Source: Argyresthia goedartella
Taxonomy: Eukaryota > Arthropoda > Insecta > Lepidoptera > Argyresthiidae
Direction of reading: 5' to 3'
Assembly: GCA_949825045.1 (NCBI GenBank)
Contig: OX463815.1
Location: forward strand, 29,937,356 to 30,001,355
DNA length: 64,000 bases
The first letter of the stretch is position 1. Every line of letters begins with the position of its first letter. Shown here piece by piece: positions 1 through 10,100 of this stretch. Position numbers and translations under genes: made by a program. The notes below the pieces were generated by a model. That model saw only the letters and a program-made list of their open reading frames with translations, ran no database searches and had not been told where the DNA came from.

Positions 1-114
1 CCTTCGACACATTCACATATCTAAGTGTGTACGCTCAGTGCGCGTGTCCGACTGGCACTTGATATTTTTCTTTTAAGTTTTTTTTAAACTAATGGCGCTG
101 TAACTATTTTAATA

Positions 115-338
115 TGGCTAGTATTTATTCGCACATCCGAAATACTGATTTGCGCAGCAAAAAAGGATCAGCAAAAACACTTTTTATGTTTTAAGTATTT
201 TTGTTGTTCTTGCATGTTCAAGAAGGATAAAGCGGGCTTCACTTCTCTCAAGCCATTTACCCTTCACCTAAGCTACCGCAGCATTTGCCCTGATATTTGC
301 AGTGAAAATCAGTATTTTTGATGTGCAGTTAATATTTC
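115..338 (+). mobile_element. Family A inverted-repeat element, decayed copy 1
   Basis: Non-autonomous DNA element. The left arm (from GGCTAGTATTT, about 115-161) matches the inverted right arm (about 297-338) around a central core at about 203-297. Both arms carry the AATACTGATTTG motif shared with the copies near 5.5, 6.2 and 29.6 kb. The core is degraded here (GGGCTTCACTTCTC in place of GGGCTTCGCTTCGC), and I find no clear target-site duplication, so this is the oldest of the four copies. Confidence 0.7.
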
Positions 339-1240
339 TTCGTTGACCGAGCGAGCGAAGCGAGCGAAGGGCTCCATTTCGACAAGATAGGAGGCCGATT
401 TTGCTTTCGTCTCTCTCTATGTCTGGTGTGTGTCAGTTCCGGTCTAGGGGCCACAGTTTTCAAGCGATCCTCACAAAACTTGGCACACGTGTTCCTTGAA
501 TTAAAAGATATATTAAAGGACTTCATGAGCCGGTTCTAAAAATATACTACACCATTACCTTTCGGCCACCTGTTTTCTAAAAATAAATGAAATATTTTCA
601 AAACATACCAAGTTTGGACTCCTCGAAGTAGGAGACGGATTAGTAAAGAGGATCTATACAGACCATGAGAGTGAGTGAAATAGACTACAACTATTTTCGT
701 GAAAAGTCAATAGATTGTATTTTAAATCGAAAAATGTAGTGTACAAAGTTATTGGTGCGGCTACTTTTCGACTTGATTTTGATTGAATCTAAAATACTTA
801 CGTATAAATTGGTCCACAGTCCCCCCTGTTAGCGAGGTCTGCTGCCCACAGGGCCACTAGTTTTTATATATTTCACTGTATGTGGACAAGTTCTGCTTCG
901 AGAACCTGGAATTTTAGTGTTGATTGCTCGTCAGCATTACCATAGGAGGACGTAAAGGGCTGTAGGATCCAAGCGTTCCCTTCGGACGTGAGCAAAGGAA
1001 TTGAATGAAACAAAGTGGAGCCATACTTTGAAGCAGCATCTGGCAGCTGTCAACACCATAAGGGAGATATGCTATATATCCTTTTCCAAACGGTGAAACA
1101 ACTGTTGACAGCTGTCAAATGCCCATATATATATCATATACACATATATCGCCCAAAAGGGAAAATTGCAGGTAGAAAGCCTTCAGCGTATACCGAGGCC
1201 ATGGCTCACAGTTAAATCGAATATCGATAACTGTAAAACA
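339..1240. other. No gene seen; short repeat fragments
   Basis: No supported gene. About 690-770 is a fragment of the ACGG-type dispersed repeat seen fully near 17.6 kb (shared phrase ACAAAGTTATTGGTG). Between 1020 and 1120 the palindromic word TGACAGCTGTCA recurs in both orientations and could form a weak foldback. Confidence 0.5.
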
Positions 1241-1242
1241 CA

Positions 1243-1243
<1 letters not shown>

Positions 1244-1274
<31 letters not shown>

Positions 1275-1275
1275 A
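1244..1275. repeat. (ATT)n microsatellite
   Basis: About ten ATT/TTA units in a row, directly upstream of a dispersed repeat copy at 1288. A short triplet tail of this kind often marks a retroelement end. Confidence 0.8.
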
Positions 1276-1287
1276 AGGCGTTATATT

Positions 1288-1402
1288 TAGTCAGTATACC
1301 ACAAGAGCTGATGCCCGCTCAATATGTGGGGACCCGGACATAGCAGGGAGGTCTGACTCCTGGGCATGGGTGATTCCATTTTTTTTTCCATCTAAAAAAA
1401 AA
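1288..1402 (+). repeat. Dispersed repeat, A-rich 3' tail, copy 1
   Basis: Nearly identical to 12263-12387 (shared phrases GAGCTGATGCCCGC and GGGACCCGGACATAGC). Both copies run into a T-rich then A-rich end, suggesting a retroposed sequence. I do not recognise the family. Confidence 0.7.
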
Positions 1403-1535
1403 CAGCTGTCAAATGCTACTTCTAAGAATGGTTTCACTTTAAGTGGCTAGTTTGACAGTTGTCATGTCATAATTGCAATCAAATTCGGTGTCGCAGTACC
1501 TGTCAAAGATAGAGAACCGAGTCACTATGAATTAA

Positions 1536-1646
1536 ACCCCTTAATGCATGGCCTGCCCCGAATGGGATCGTGATTTTCGACCTTATTGCTTGGTAATAAA
1601 GTTCAAAACCTATGAAACCATATATGGGTTAGTATGCAGTAAAGGG
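1536..1646. mobile_element. 111-bp TTAA-flanked miniature element, copy 1
   Basis: Very short inverted-repeat element. The left end ACCCCTTAATGCATGG is answered by a diverged right end (AGTATGCAGTAAAGGG). TTAA lies on both sides (1532-1535 and 1647-1650), the target choice of piggyBac- and Kolobok-type transposases. A second copy at 21439-21548 has the same ends and the same TTAA flanks. Confidence 0.8.
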
Positions 1647-2005
1647 TTAAATTGACAAATTGACTTATCGCAATCGCTACAAAAGACAGACAGGTTTGAA
1701 ATAGTCGTGTTCTGATGGATCAATAATCGTGGTCTGATGGGTCGATTTGTCAATACGGTGTTTGACTGCTAGCCAAAATAGATACTTTTTAAGATATTAA
1801 ATACTTGCCTGGGACGTCATAGTCAAATGCTGTCTTTTTAACACACGATTGAGTTTATAAAATACAACTGCTGGAAATTTACAATTCTGATATCGTCAAA
1901 CGTTTTTGTTGCAATAGGTTCAGCTTGAGACACGTTTATAAATTTATTGGACTACCTTGTCAAATAACGTATTACGTAGAAATACCTAGATTTCAGAGGT
2001 ACACA

Positions 2006-2359
2006 TGTCACCGTAACATTGTCAAAACCGTTAGTTTATAAGCCATCGAAATATTGTAAGCCAGACCGATACGGTTTAGAATTTATGTTTCTTTGTTCTT
2101 ACATGTCAACCTAACATGAAGACTATTCGGGGGCTTTGCTGCCCTCGCCCCCTCTAGTCTTCACCTAAGCTAAGCAGTGTTTGCCCTGGTATTTTCATTG
2201 CAATTCAAGTTTAAACCAGTTCACAATTTAACGGTTTTATAACAAACTAACGCGTCATATTGTGAGCAATATCGATACATTTTGCAATTTATCGATAATT
2301 TGTAAACTAATAAAACCGTTAGATTATAAACTATCGGCTTTGTCAATCTTACGGTGACA
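2006..2359 (+). mobile_element. Family B inverted-repeat element, copy 1
   Basis: About 354 bp with long inverted ends: TGTCACCGTAA on the left and TTACGGTGACA on the right, followed inward by a GTCAAAACCGTTAG motif. The centre (about 2093-2196) is the same core as in family A, here with GGGGGCTTTGCTGCCC. Other copies are at 20092-20455 and 49464-49848, with a split copy at 20555-21162. Confidence 0.85.
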
Positions 2360-2469
2360 CATGTCAGGATACTGGTTACCGTTGATAGAAACAAGCATCG
2401 CTGAGTTTAATCATATTTTCCAAAAACAATACTAGGATACAGGAGGATACATACAGGACATGAAACATC

Positions 2470-3010
2470 AGGAGAATTCAGAACTTTCTTCTTCGCCAGG
2501 CCAAAATAACTCTCGCTCAATCTCTTCCTCCTCCCCTCATTGATTATGCTGATGTTTGCTGAGCCAGCGCGAATGAAGAGGCTCTGAACAACTGAACAAA
2601 CTCGAACGACTTCAAAATCTCGGGATTCGGTTCATCTTCGGACTGCGCAAGTATGACCACGTATCTCAGCATCGCAGGGAACTGAAGTGGCTACCGATTT
2701 CGCTTCGACGGGACTTTCATATCCTGTGTTTCCTCTATAATATTTTGTGGAAGCCTCATTACCCTATAGGGTAACTTAGGGAGAGATTCGAAGATCACTC
2801 AGGTCTTCGAATCTCTTTCTTCAAGCAAGCCTCGGAGAACTCACATTTCGTCTATGATCAAAGCTCCGGATCGCTCCTCTGCAGCCTATGAGCAATGGTT
2901 CAGAATCCGAGCCATACGACTGTGAAATGAGCTTCCCTGCACTGTCAGTCACAGTACATCACTAAATATATTCAAAAACCGGCTAAAGAAGCACTATCTC
3001 TCCCTTTCTA
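2470..3010 (+). pseudogene. LINE relic, C-terminal part of reverse transcriptase ORF
   Basis: Conceptual translation, with stops and frame changes, gives jockey/CR1-type C-terminal phrases: LERLQNLGIRFIFGLRKYDH, then LKWLPISLRRDFHILCFLYN, and finally FKNRLKKHYLSLS. This is the region after the palm and thumb of the reverse transcriptase. No catalytic domain remains, so it is a dead 3' fragment. Its 3' UTR continues at 3272-3590 after an inserted element. Confidence 0.8.
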
Positions 3011-3032
3011 GTTCGATATATATTTATATATA

Positions 3033-3271
3033 TGTCGCAGTTAGTTGGTTAAATCAGACACTTAACTAACACCCTAGACCGTTAATAAAAGACCGTTAAT
3101 TTTGTTTTACATTATTTAACCAACACATCGGCTTTCGGTAAGACAGATTGTTAAACGTTTTCGACGATACTTTATTTAAATCAAAATGCTAGTGACTTGA
3201 TTAAAGGTCTGTCTTTAATTAACGGTCTAGGGTATTAGTTAAGTGTCTTATTTAACCAACCAACTGCGACA
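3033..3271. mobile_element. 239-bp inverted-repeat element in the LINE 3' UTR
   Basis: Inverted ends of more than 60 bp: TGTCGCAGTTAGTTGG on the left is mirrored by CCAACTGCGACA on the right, and further in CTAGACCGTTAAT pairs with ATTAACGGTCTAG. TATA lies on each side, consistent with a TA target duplication. It interrupts the LINE tail between 3010 and 3280. Confidence 0.85.
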
Positions 3272-3590
3272 TATATATTGGTATGTGTTATACGGTTTAT
3301 ATATATTGATACGTTGTATTTAAGTAATTGTGCATGCAGTCTAGTTTTAGCAATCAGGGTTATCTGTATGTATTGTTTGTAGTATACCTTGTATATATTA
3401 TTTTATATATATATATATTTCTTGTAGTACCTACTTATAGAGTTTATTGTACGCGGTCTTCCCCCGCTCAACCATCACTTTTCCTACCCATCATGGTTTG
3501 CTGGAAGAAATCTCTTGTTAGAGATAAGCTCGCCTTTGTACTTTAGTTATCTATATGTCGGTTTTCTGTAGTACAATAAAGAAATTAAGA
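3272..3590 (+). repeat. LINE 3' UTR with conserved terminal hairpin
   Basis: Contains TTTGCTGGAAGAAATC followed by CTCTTGTTAGAGAT and GCTCGCCTTTGTA, ending in AATAAAGAAATTAAG-type sequence. The same block closes fragments at about 19163, 31815, 25840(-), 43940(-) and 45740(-). ATCTCT/AGAGAT pairs as a small stem. I infer the 3' recognition structure of this LINE family. Confidence 0.75.
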
Positions 3591-3591
3591 A

Positions 3592-4190
3592 AATTACGAA
3601 ATAAACAAAAAGTACAAATCGATAATTTATTACTGTTTCATACAAAATCCTTTACTAAACCGAACTTAAATCTTACCGTTTTGGTTTAACTTAAAATTAA
3701 AATGTAAATTTTATTGCCAAAAATATCTCAATAAAGAGATCAAATGATTAAAATTACAGATTACATATTTTTATATACATATTTAGGAAACATCCAATTT
3801 AGTGGGTAGGTACCATTTTACTAATTACATTAAGAAGTAAATAATAATGAAATTTAATTAATTTGTATGTATGAACTTCCTTTTAAGCTTACGCTGTTTG
3901 ACGGTAGGAGCTTATATACTTATGCATATTTAATTTATCAACTTTTAAAGTGGGAGATACGAAAATAAGTTACATGACAGGTATGTGGCCCAGACAGCTG
4001 CTCGAAGATTCAGGGTTCAGAGTTCTTTATCAAGGGGTAGTATTTAAACGTATGACCGTAAATCCAGTTTTTGATTGACAAAAGTATTCGTTTTGTTCGA
4101 TAAAATTACAAAATTGCGCGAAAAAGTGAGCGCGAGTAGAAATGCTGGTTTTAACAACAGCGACTTAAAAACCGTATTTCGAGTAACATA
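3592..4190. other. AT-rich, no gene seen
   Basis: No supported gene, RNA gene or element with readable ends. Confidence 0.6.
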
Positions 4191-4216
4191 AAATACAAAA
4201 CTAGCGTTGTATTTCA

Positions 4217-4291
4217 TTGTTCTTACAAGTTCAACCTAACACGAAGGATAATGGGGGCTTCGCTTCGCTCCCCATCTTTACCTTCACCTAT
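4217..4291 (+). repeat. Isolated copy of the shared core cassette
   Basis: TTGTTCTTACAAGTTCAACC, then ACACGAAGGATAATGGGGG, then CTTCGCTTCGCTCCCC and CTTCACCTA. This is the core of families A-D, but no matching inverted ends were found around it. It may sit in a further, unrecognised element (about 4150-4430) or be a solo copy. Confidence 0.75.
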
Positions 4292-4489
4292 ACTGACCCA
4301 CCACTTCGCCTAGACAGTCCGGAAATAGCCAATAAGCGTTGGCAAATCATTCAGTATTTATTTCGCGCAATTCAGTACTTTCTTCGCGCATTTCAGTAAT
4401 TATCTCGATCATTTCAGCTACTTCCGCTGTTCATGGTCTTTCGCTCTATTAGTTTTTACTATGCCCCTTTATTACTGTAGGTATTTATA

Positions 4490-4565
4490 AAAATGTACAC
4501 GTAATTTTTTGCCTGTACCCTACTTTGGACCACTGTGGGAGAAAAAGGACAAAGAAACTCCCACA
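4490..4565. repeat. SINE-tail-like fragment
   Basis: TTGCCTGTACCCTACTTTGG and a CACTGTGGGAGAA block resemble 13490-13560 and the tail region of the third SINE family. Too short to place further. Confidence 0.4.
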
Positions 4566-4814
4566 GATAGTTTTTACGAACTCTTTCAAAAATATAGGTA
4601 GAGTTCAAATATGACATAATTTAAATATTAAGGATTATCAATAATAGATAGTAATAAATATAATATTAACACCGAGTTCTGTCTTGAGTTAGATTAACAC
4701 CCTCTTGTCGATTTTGATATCTTGGACTAACCCATTTTTAAATAAAGTAATCTACTTGCTTTTCAAATAAAGTGCATAACTCTGAGTGTCTGTCAATCGT
4801 CGGCCGTGCATCGG

Positions 4815-5052
4815 GGCCTTAGCGGGCCTCATACGGCCGGAATGCCTTTCTGAATTCAGAATAAGAATCCATATCGGATTTCCAGGAAAGCCTCAAACTT
4901 GTCTTAAAAAATCAGATTAATCGGTGCCCCATAGTTTCTGTGAGATCGATCTGAGAAATTTTGAATCAGAATTGATAAAATGTATGCATCTCCGGAATTT
5001 AGATTCAGATTCTGAATTCAGAGGCATTCCGGTCGTGTGACGTCAGCCTTAG
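4815..5052. mobile_element. Small inverted-repeat element
   Basis: ACGGCCGGAATGCC with CTGAATTCAGAATAAG (about 4834-4868) is mirrored at about 4997-5035 by ATTCTGAATTCAG and GGCATTCCGGTCGT. The outer limits are approximate and no coding sequence is present. Confidence 0.6.
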
Positions 5053-5513
5053 ACAGATTAGGTGTGGCGTCGTCGTTCTGATTGTCAATGTACTGTACTG
5101 TAACTTATTTTCTCGATCAAGGTGTACTAAACACTACAGGGCAGTGATATTTATTTACAGACATGTTCTATATTTACACATTTGATTTTAACTATTAATA
5201 CCCAACTATTAATACTTCGTTAAGTAATTACAAAAAATAACCTATATCTATAATACTTTGCAATTATAGGACGATGGGCACAACTTATGTACCTACCCCA
5301 AAGTTAAAACAATATAAGCCTCCCTATTTTTATGAATAAATCATAAATAATCGTACAATCTTCAATGAATGTTCTTTTTCATACATTTTAATGCTAATAC
5401 GTATGGGAACCAATTCTTTAGGTCAAGAACATTAAAACAGCAATAAAAATATTACAGCGACTATTATATAACACTATATGTATGTACACTGAGTACATAG
5501 CGACAAACTCGTA
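5053..5513. other. AT-rich, no gene seen
   Basis: No supported feature up to the target-site duplication of the family A element at 5514. Confidence 0.5.
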
Positions 5514-5522
5514 TTTTGTAGG

Positions 5523-5788
5523 GGCTAGTATTTAATCGCCATCAAAAATACTGATTTGCACAGCAAAAAAGGATCAGAATAACACTTTTTATATTTTAAA
5601 TATTTTATGTGTACTCAAGTTTATGTTTTAAGTATTTTTTGTTGTTCTTGCATGTTCAACCTAACACGAAGGATAAAGGAGGCTTCGCTTCGCTCACCCC
5701 CTTTACCCTTCACCTAAGCTAACGCAGCATTTTGCCCTGATATTTGCTGTGCAAATCAGTATTTTTGATATGCAGTTTAATATTTCCC
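5523..5788 (+). mobile_element. Family A element, copy 2, with 9-bp target duplication
   Basis: 266 bp from GGCTAGTATTTAATCG to GCAGTTTAATATTTCCC. The terminal and subterminal arms are inverted (ATCAAAAATACTGATTTGCA on the left; its mirror on the right). The same 9-mer TTTTGTAGG lies immediately outside each end (5514-5522 and 5789-5797). The shared core occupies about 5640-5743. A 9-bp duplication is typical of Mutator-like elements and is also reported for Merlin. No ORF. Confidence 0.92.
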
Positions 5789-6167
5789 TTTTGTAGGCAG
5801 TTATGGAGTTTTCAGAGAATAGTGTTGACTCGAGTTAGCAACACTTACTTACGTGCAAAGTTAGAAATGGCACCTAATCTCAAAGCTCATTGCAGATGGC
5901 GCTGGAGTAGTTGCTGGAGGCTGTCTAGCCGTCAAAGTTATCAAATTCTATTTACTTCTTATTATTTAAGGCATGCCCATTTGAGGTTAATTGTGCCAGT
6001 GTCAAATGCATTTGATAGATCATGTGACGTTTTTTTGAACCTAACCTTAGATGGACGAAAGTCTTTGCCTCCAACTTCGCCAGCGCAACGAAAGACGGAC
6101 ATAGCTGCTATTACTGCCGCTGTTACTATGCGGATTATTTGCATGGTTACCATGTATGATTTCGCAG

Positions 6168-6369
6168 GGGAAATATTAAACTGCACATCAATAATACTGA
6201 TTTGCACAGCAAATATACTGATTTTCACAGCAAATATTAGGGCAAAAGCGAAGCCCCCTTTATCCTTCGTATTAGGTTGCACATTGAACAAAAATATTTA
6301 AAACATGAAAAGTTTTTTGCTGATCCTTTTTTGCTGTGAAAATCAGTATTTTTGCTGTGAGTACTAGCC
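6168..6369 (-). mobile_element. Family A element, copy 3, inverted, with 9-bp target duplication
   Basis: 202 bp, shorter than its relatives and in the opposite orientation. It runs from GGGAAATATTAAACTGC to GTGAGTACTAGCC. The 9-mer ATTTCGCAG flanks both sides (6159-6167 and 6370-6378). About half of the core is deleted (remnant about 6231-6290, with AGCGAAGCCCCCTTTATCC). Confidence 0.9.
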
Positions 6370-6933
6370 ATTTCGCAGTAGCAGTCTGGTCGATGACTGC
6401 TATCCTAATGCTAACCCGTATACAATTACAGTAATTTAAAGTGTGGAGTTTACGAGCATAATCTATCTTTTTATGGCTAACATCGGTAACTAATATAATT
6501 GTTTAATTTGATTCACTTAAGATGGGTGGGTAATTAAATTAGTTTGGTAGTTAACACCTAGAATAATATATCGTTGATAACTTAACTGGTATTGTGTCAT
6601 GACTTTAATACAAATTACTTACTAGTATTCCCTATCGGCAGTGCGTATAACTGAGACCACTCACTTTTCTGACAGTAAACACTTAAAACTACATAAATTT
6701 GTATTCGTTAACTAAGATCACATCTCACAAAAGTTTCACATGTAAGTACATGTAAGTACCCACTTCCAGTTCATGTCAATGTAAAAGAACGTGGTAATGC
6801 CATCTTGTGTTAGGTGCCTAGCAACTTGCAACAATAATGGAAAATGAAATCCATCATCGTACCTACATACCAATTCCAATTATTTCCAATAGGAATATTT
6901 TTAATTTCTTCTAGATTGTTTCATTTTATTTTC
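6370..6933 (-). other. Downstream of the Spatzle-family gene, likely 3' UTR in part
   Basis: Lies 3' of the stop codon at 6934-6936 on the minus strand. A minus-strand AATAAA sits at 6925-6930, only four bases past the stop, probably too close to be the main cleavage signal. The true transcript end cannot be read here. Confidence 0.4.
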
Positions 6934-7105
6934 CTAGTTTGTAGCGATAATAGAGCACTGGCAACAGCTGGGTATCCAAAACACATCCGTGTAAAGATTC
7001 TGGCCGTTTCCCTCCAAAGCAACCAGTCTTTTCTGGATGTACTTCTGCTCGCACCGCGTTGTGTAGCCGAGAGGAACGGAGCAGAGACCGTTGCATACCG
7101 TTGAT
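6934..7105 (-). CDS. Spatzle-family gene, last exon (second half of the knot)
   Basis: The acceptor TTATTGCAG precedes 7105, and the exon's first base completes a Thr codon. It encodes residues 354-409, with Cys 357, 361, 371, 400, 401 and 403, the conserved RCEQKYIQKRLVAL and NLYTDVFW segments, and a TAG stop at 6936-6934. Placing the cysteine-rich end in its own exon is consistent with the reading frame entering from exon 7628-7455. Confidence 0.93.
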
Positions 7106-10100
7106 CTGCAATAATAAATCAATTATTCGCTTCTAATTACGAAAAATCTTTCTCAATATGCTTTTCAAAAATATTACTTTATTGAATACACTGCCATCTT
7201 TGAACATAAAACAAACTAAAATAGTATGTCTACTCGATGCTAGGTGGCGCTGTAATTTAACAAGGTTGAAACTTCCACAAGATGTCGCCAGCCGTTCTGC
7301 GTTTACTCATCCGAATACAAGATGTCTCCTCAAAACAAAACTGTGAATCATGAAAACTGGAGTTTCCACAGTAAATGCACGGCACCAAAGGGGTTACCGA
7401 AGCTGTTAGAACTAATCCTAAGAACTCTTCGGCAAAATCAACACATAAACTCACGTGCAAATCTCAGCCTTCACCAGCTGGGTCATGTTATCCGGCATGT
7501 TCACCACATACTTCCAGCTGCCTCTGTTGTTCAGAGCCGCTCGCGGCGTGATGAAGGAGGTGCGGACTTGGCAGAGCTCCTCCGTGCCGGAGGCCTGCCG
7601 CCGGGGGCGCTCCGCCGATGTCTCTGCGCTAGAAGACGAAATAATTCTTGTTTGGGTTAGTTACATATCTCTTTTGTTTAACTGTTTATCAAACATCCCA
7701 AAAGTAAATCATCCCAAATTTACAAAATGTTCATCAAAAGAAAGTGACCTATAGCAACCAATACGGTTCTGTGAAACTACATTGGGGCACAAAATTTTTA
7801 GTTAGTTAGAACATACATACAATCCTAAACAATATATCTGCTGCCGTTACATATAGTCGGCGTGATTCACTAGTTATGTTATGCAATGGACAAACCCTGC
7901 TTGCCAGATATATCGTGTTTTCACGTATTTGTCTGACAGATAAGGTCCATACATAACATAACTTGTGAAACAGGCCCTTAAGGTCGGACATTCAACAGTT
8001 GTAGTCAAAGTTTACTTACTCATAAGCTTTCCGATCAAAAGCATACAACCTTTTTAATTGGTTTTGGACTTTATCACCAAGACATGAAGTTGAATATTCG
8101 GTGGGAATATATTTCCCTCTAACCAGAAAAGGGTTAACCGGCCGTCTAGCTAGTCGACCTAAGAGCAGCAACACAGTAATCTAATGCGCACCACTAACTG
8201 TCACAAAATAATCCCTAATTTAGACCCGATGTGTCAAAAAACCCATAGATTTAACCAAGAAAATTTAGGGTTCATACGTGGTTTGCTTAAAAACCCCAAA
8301 AATCGTTCCTGGCTAGACCAAAAAACCCTAGTAACCCCTGCAAAGTCTTATACCCTGGTGTCCTCGGGCTGCACCAAAAATACAGGGTTCCTTTCTGGCT
8401 TTGAGAACCTAGTGTCTTTTGACTAGTCTAGAATATCCAGGTGTCTTACCTGGCGAGTCCGAGGGCGATCTTCAACGCCTCCGCGCCGCTGAGTTTCCTC
8501 TGCCTCGAAGCCCTCACCAGCTCCGCATTCCTGCGCTTCCTGCCGCGAGCCAGCAGCGTGGAGTTACGTCGGCTGGTGAAGGACCTGGTCGGGTATGTGA
8601 TGGAGCGCTGGACTGTCACGTCGGAGCGGGATGGTGATATGTATCTAGGATTAGGAGCGTAAAGTAAAGTAAAGTAAGTAAAGTAATGTTTATTTGCATG
8701 AATATGGGTTTAATAATGTATGTCACTTAAATTATGTTCCACTATATTCTGCCATGCAGACGTGAAAATGTTATTATTTACAACACAATAATCATACAAT
8801 TAAATTAAATTAAGTACCTATCTAAAAATTTCTAAGAGTATGTTTTATTTACAATAAATTTATTATTTTATCATCATGTTATTTATCTATTTATGTATCA
8901 TAAAATAACATATATTTGTCATCCAAGAAGTCCTCTAACATATATGATATTTCGATTAAAAAATATCTAAGTCCAGCCTTGTATGAATGTAGTTGGTCAA
9001 TGACTCTAATGGATTTAGTCAGCTCATTATATACATTATCTACAAACGTATCATAAACCCTCTTTACTGCGTCGAAAAACCGCATGTTAAGACCAGCATA
9101 ATGTAAAACTATTTGGTAAAAACTCATTTCTTATCTGAAAATTTGTACATTATGGTCATAATGTGTAATTTTTCTACATATTATGACATTCAAATTTCGA
9201 ACGCCGACGCCCGCCTGCGTGCCGCCCCTAGTTTGTCTGTGAAGTTGGTACTACTGAACAAGCTTAACAACTGTAGGAATGATCAATGCCACAATGCGGA
9301 CACGGAGCAAGGAACATGCGGTTCCTGAACACATCAAAGAGAGCTTATAATATGTGTGTAGATAAACTAGTGTATGTAACTGTACATAATTAGGCATTAA
9401 AACTCTCGAGTGATATTATTATGAAACTCGCCTTCGGCTTTTTTCATAAACCCACTCTCGAGTATTAATGCCCTCCATTATGTAGCAGTCAAATAAACTA
9501 CTATTTGGCGCCATTCCATGGAGACGGAAACGAATGACGTGATAAAGTTCACCAGACCATCCAAACCATTCCACCAACCAGCACCCGTGGTCGCGTTTAT
9601 CGCGCATTTCATAGCGTCTATGTATGGCACATTTTTGTGTTTAGAAGTGTCAGTGAGTCGCTAATTTTGACATTTAGACGCGATAAAATGCGTTAATAAC
9701 GCGAGTCGCGCGGGGTGTACCGGTGCAGGTCCAAATCTTAATGTTCAGGCACTAAATCTTCTGCACAGTCAACACCTGATGCATAGTCAACAACTCAAAG
9801 TTTATCGGCCACTCAAACTCAAATTATGCTGTTTAAGGTAATGTCAGCACCATTGTGCGGCATTTTATTGTGGTCTTTGTTGGCGAATGAATTATAACAG
9901 CAGAATGATTTTGAGTGGAACTATTTACAGCAGAAGATGACTTACCTCCACCAGTCATTAGGGTTATACTGCGTCGTCCCACTACCACCTCGAAACCAAT
10001 CCGTGGACTCATAATTCGGGTCATAAACCGGCGGGTACCGATTCTGGGTGTAACCCGAGTTCGGGTTACCCGTTTCTCTCAATAACTTCTTTTGGTAAGT

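Larger units (their letters stand above)
8645..9945 (-). other. Large intron of the Spatzle-family gene
   Basis: 1.3 kb. It starts on the minus strand with GTAAGT and contains a repeat copy at about 8880-9510. About 9590-9720 has weak inverted GCGATAAA/TTTATCGC words. Reading through this donor would meet an in-frame TAA at 9944-9942, giving a truncated pro-domain product if the intron were retained. Confidence 0.75.

Noticed and set aside
5744..6301. 185-codon plus-strand frame
   Set aside because: It begins and ends inside two family A elements and shows no domain; the apparent start lies in the element's right arm.
7322..7754. Plus-strand frames of 99-112 codons
   Set aside because: They are shadows of the minus-strand knot exon at 7455-7628.
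8419..8662. Plus-strand frames over GC-rich sequence at 8.4-8.66 kb
   Set aside because: Shadows of the minus-strand exon with the RGRKRR site; splice signals and phase fit only the minus strand.
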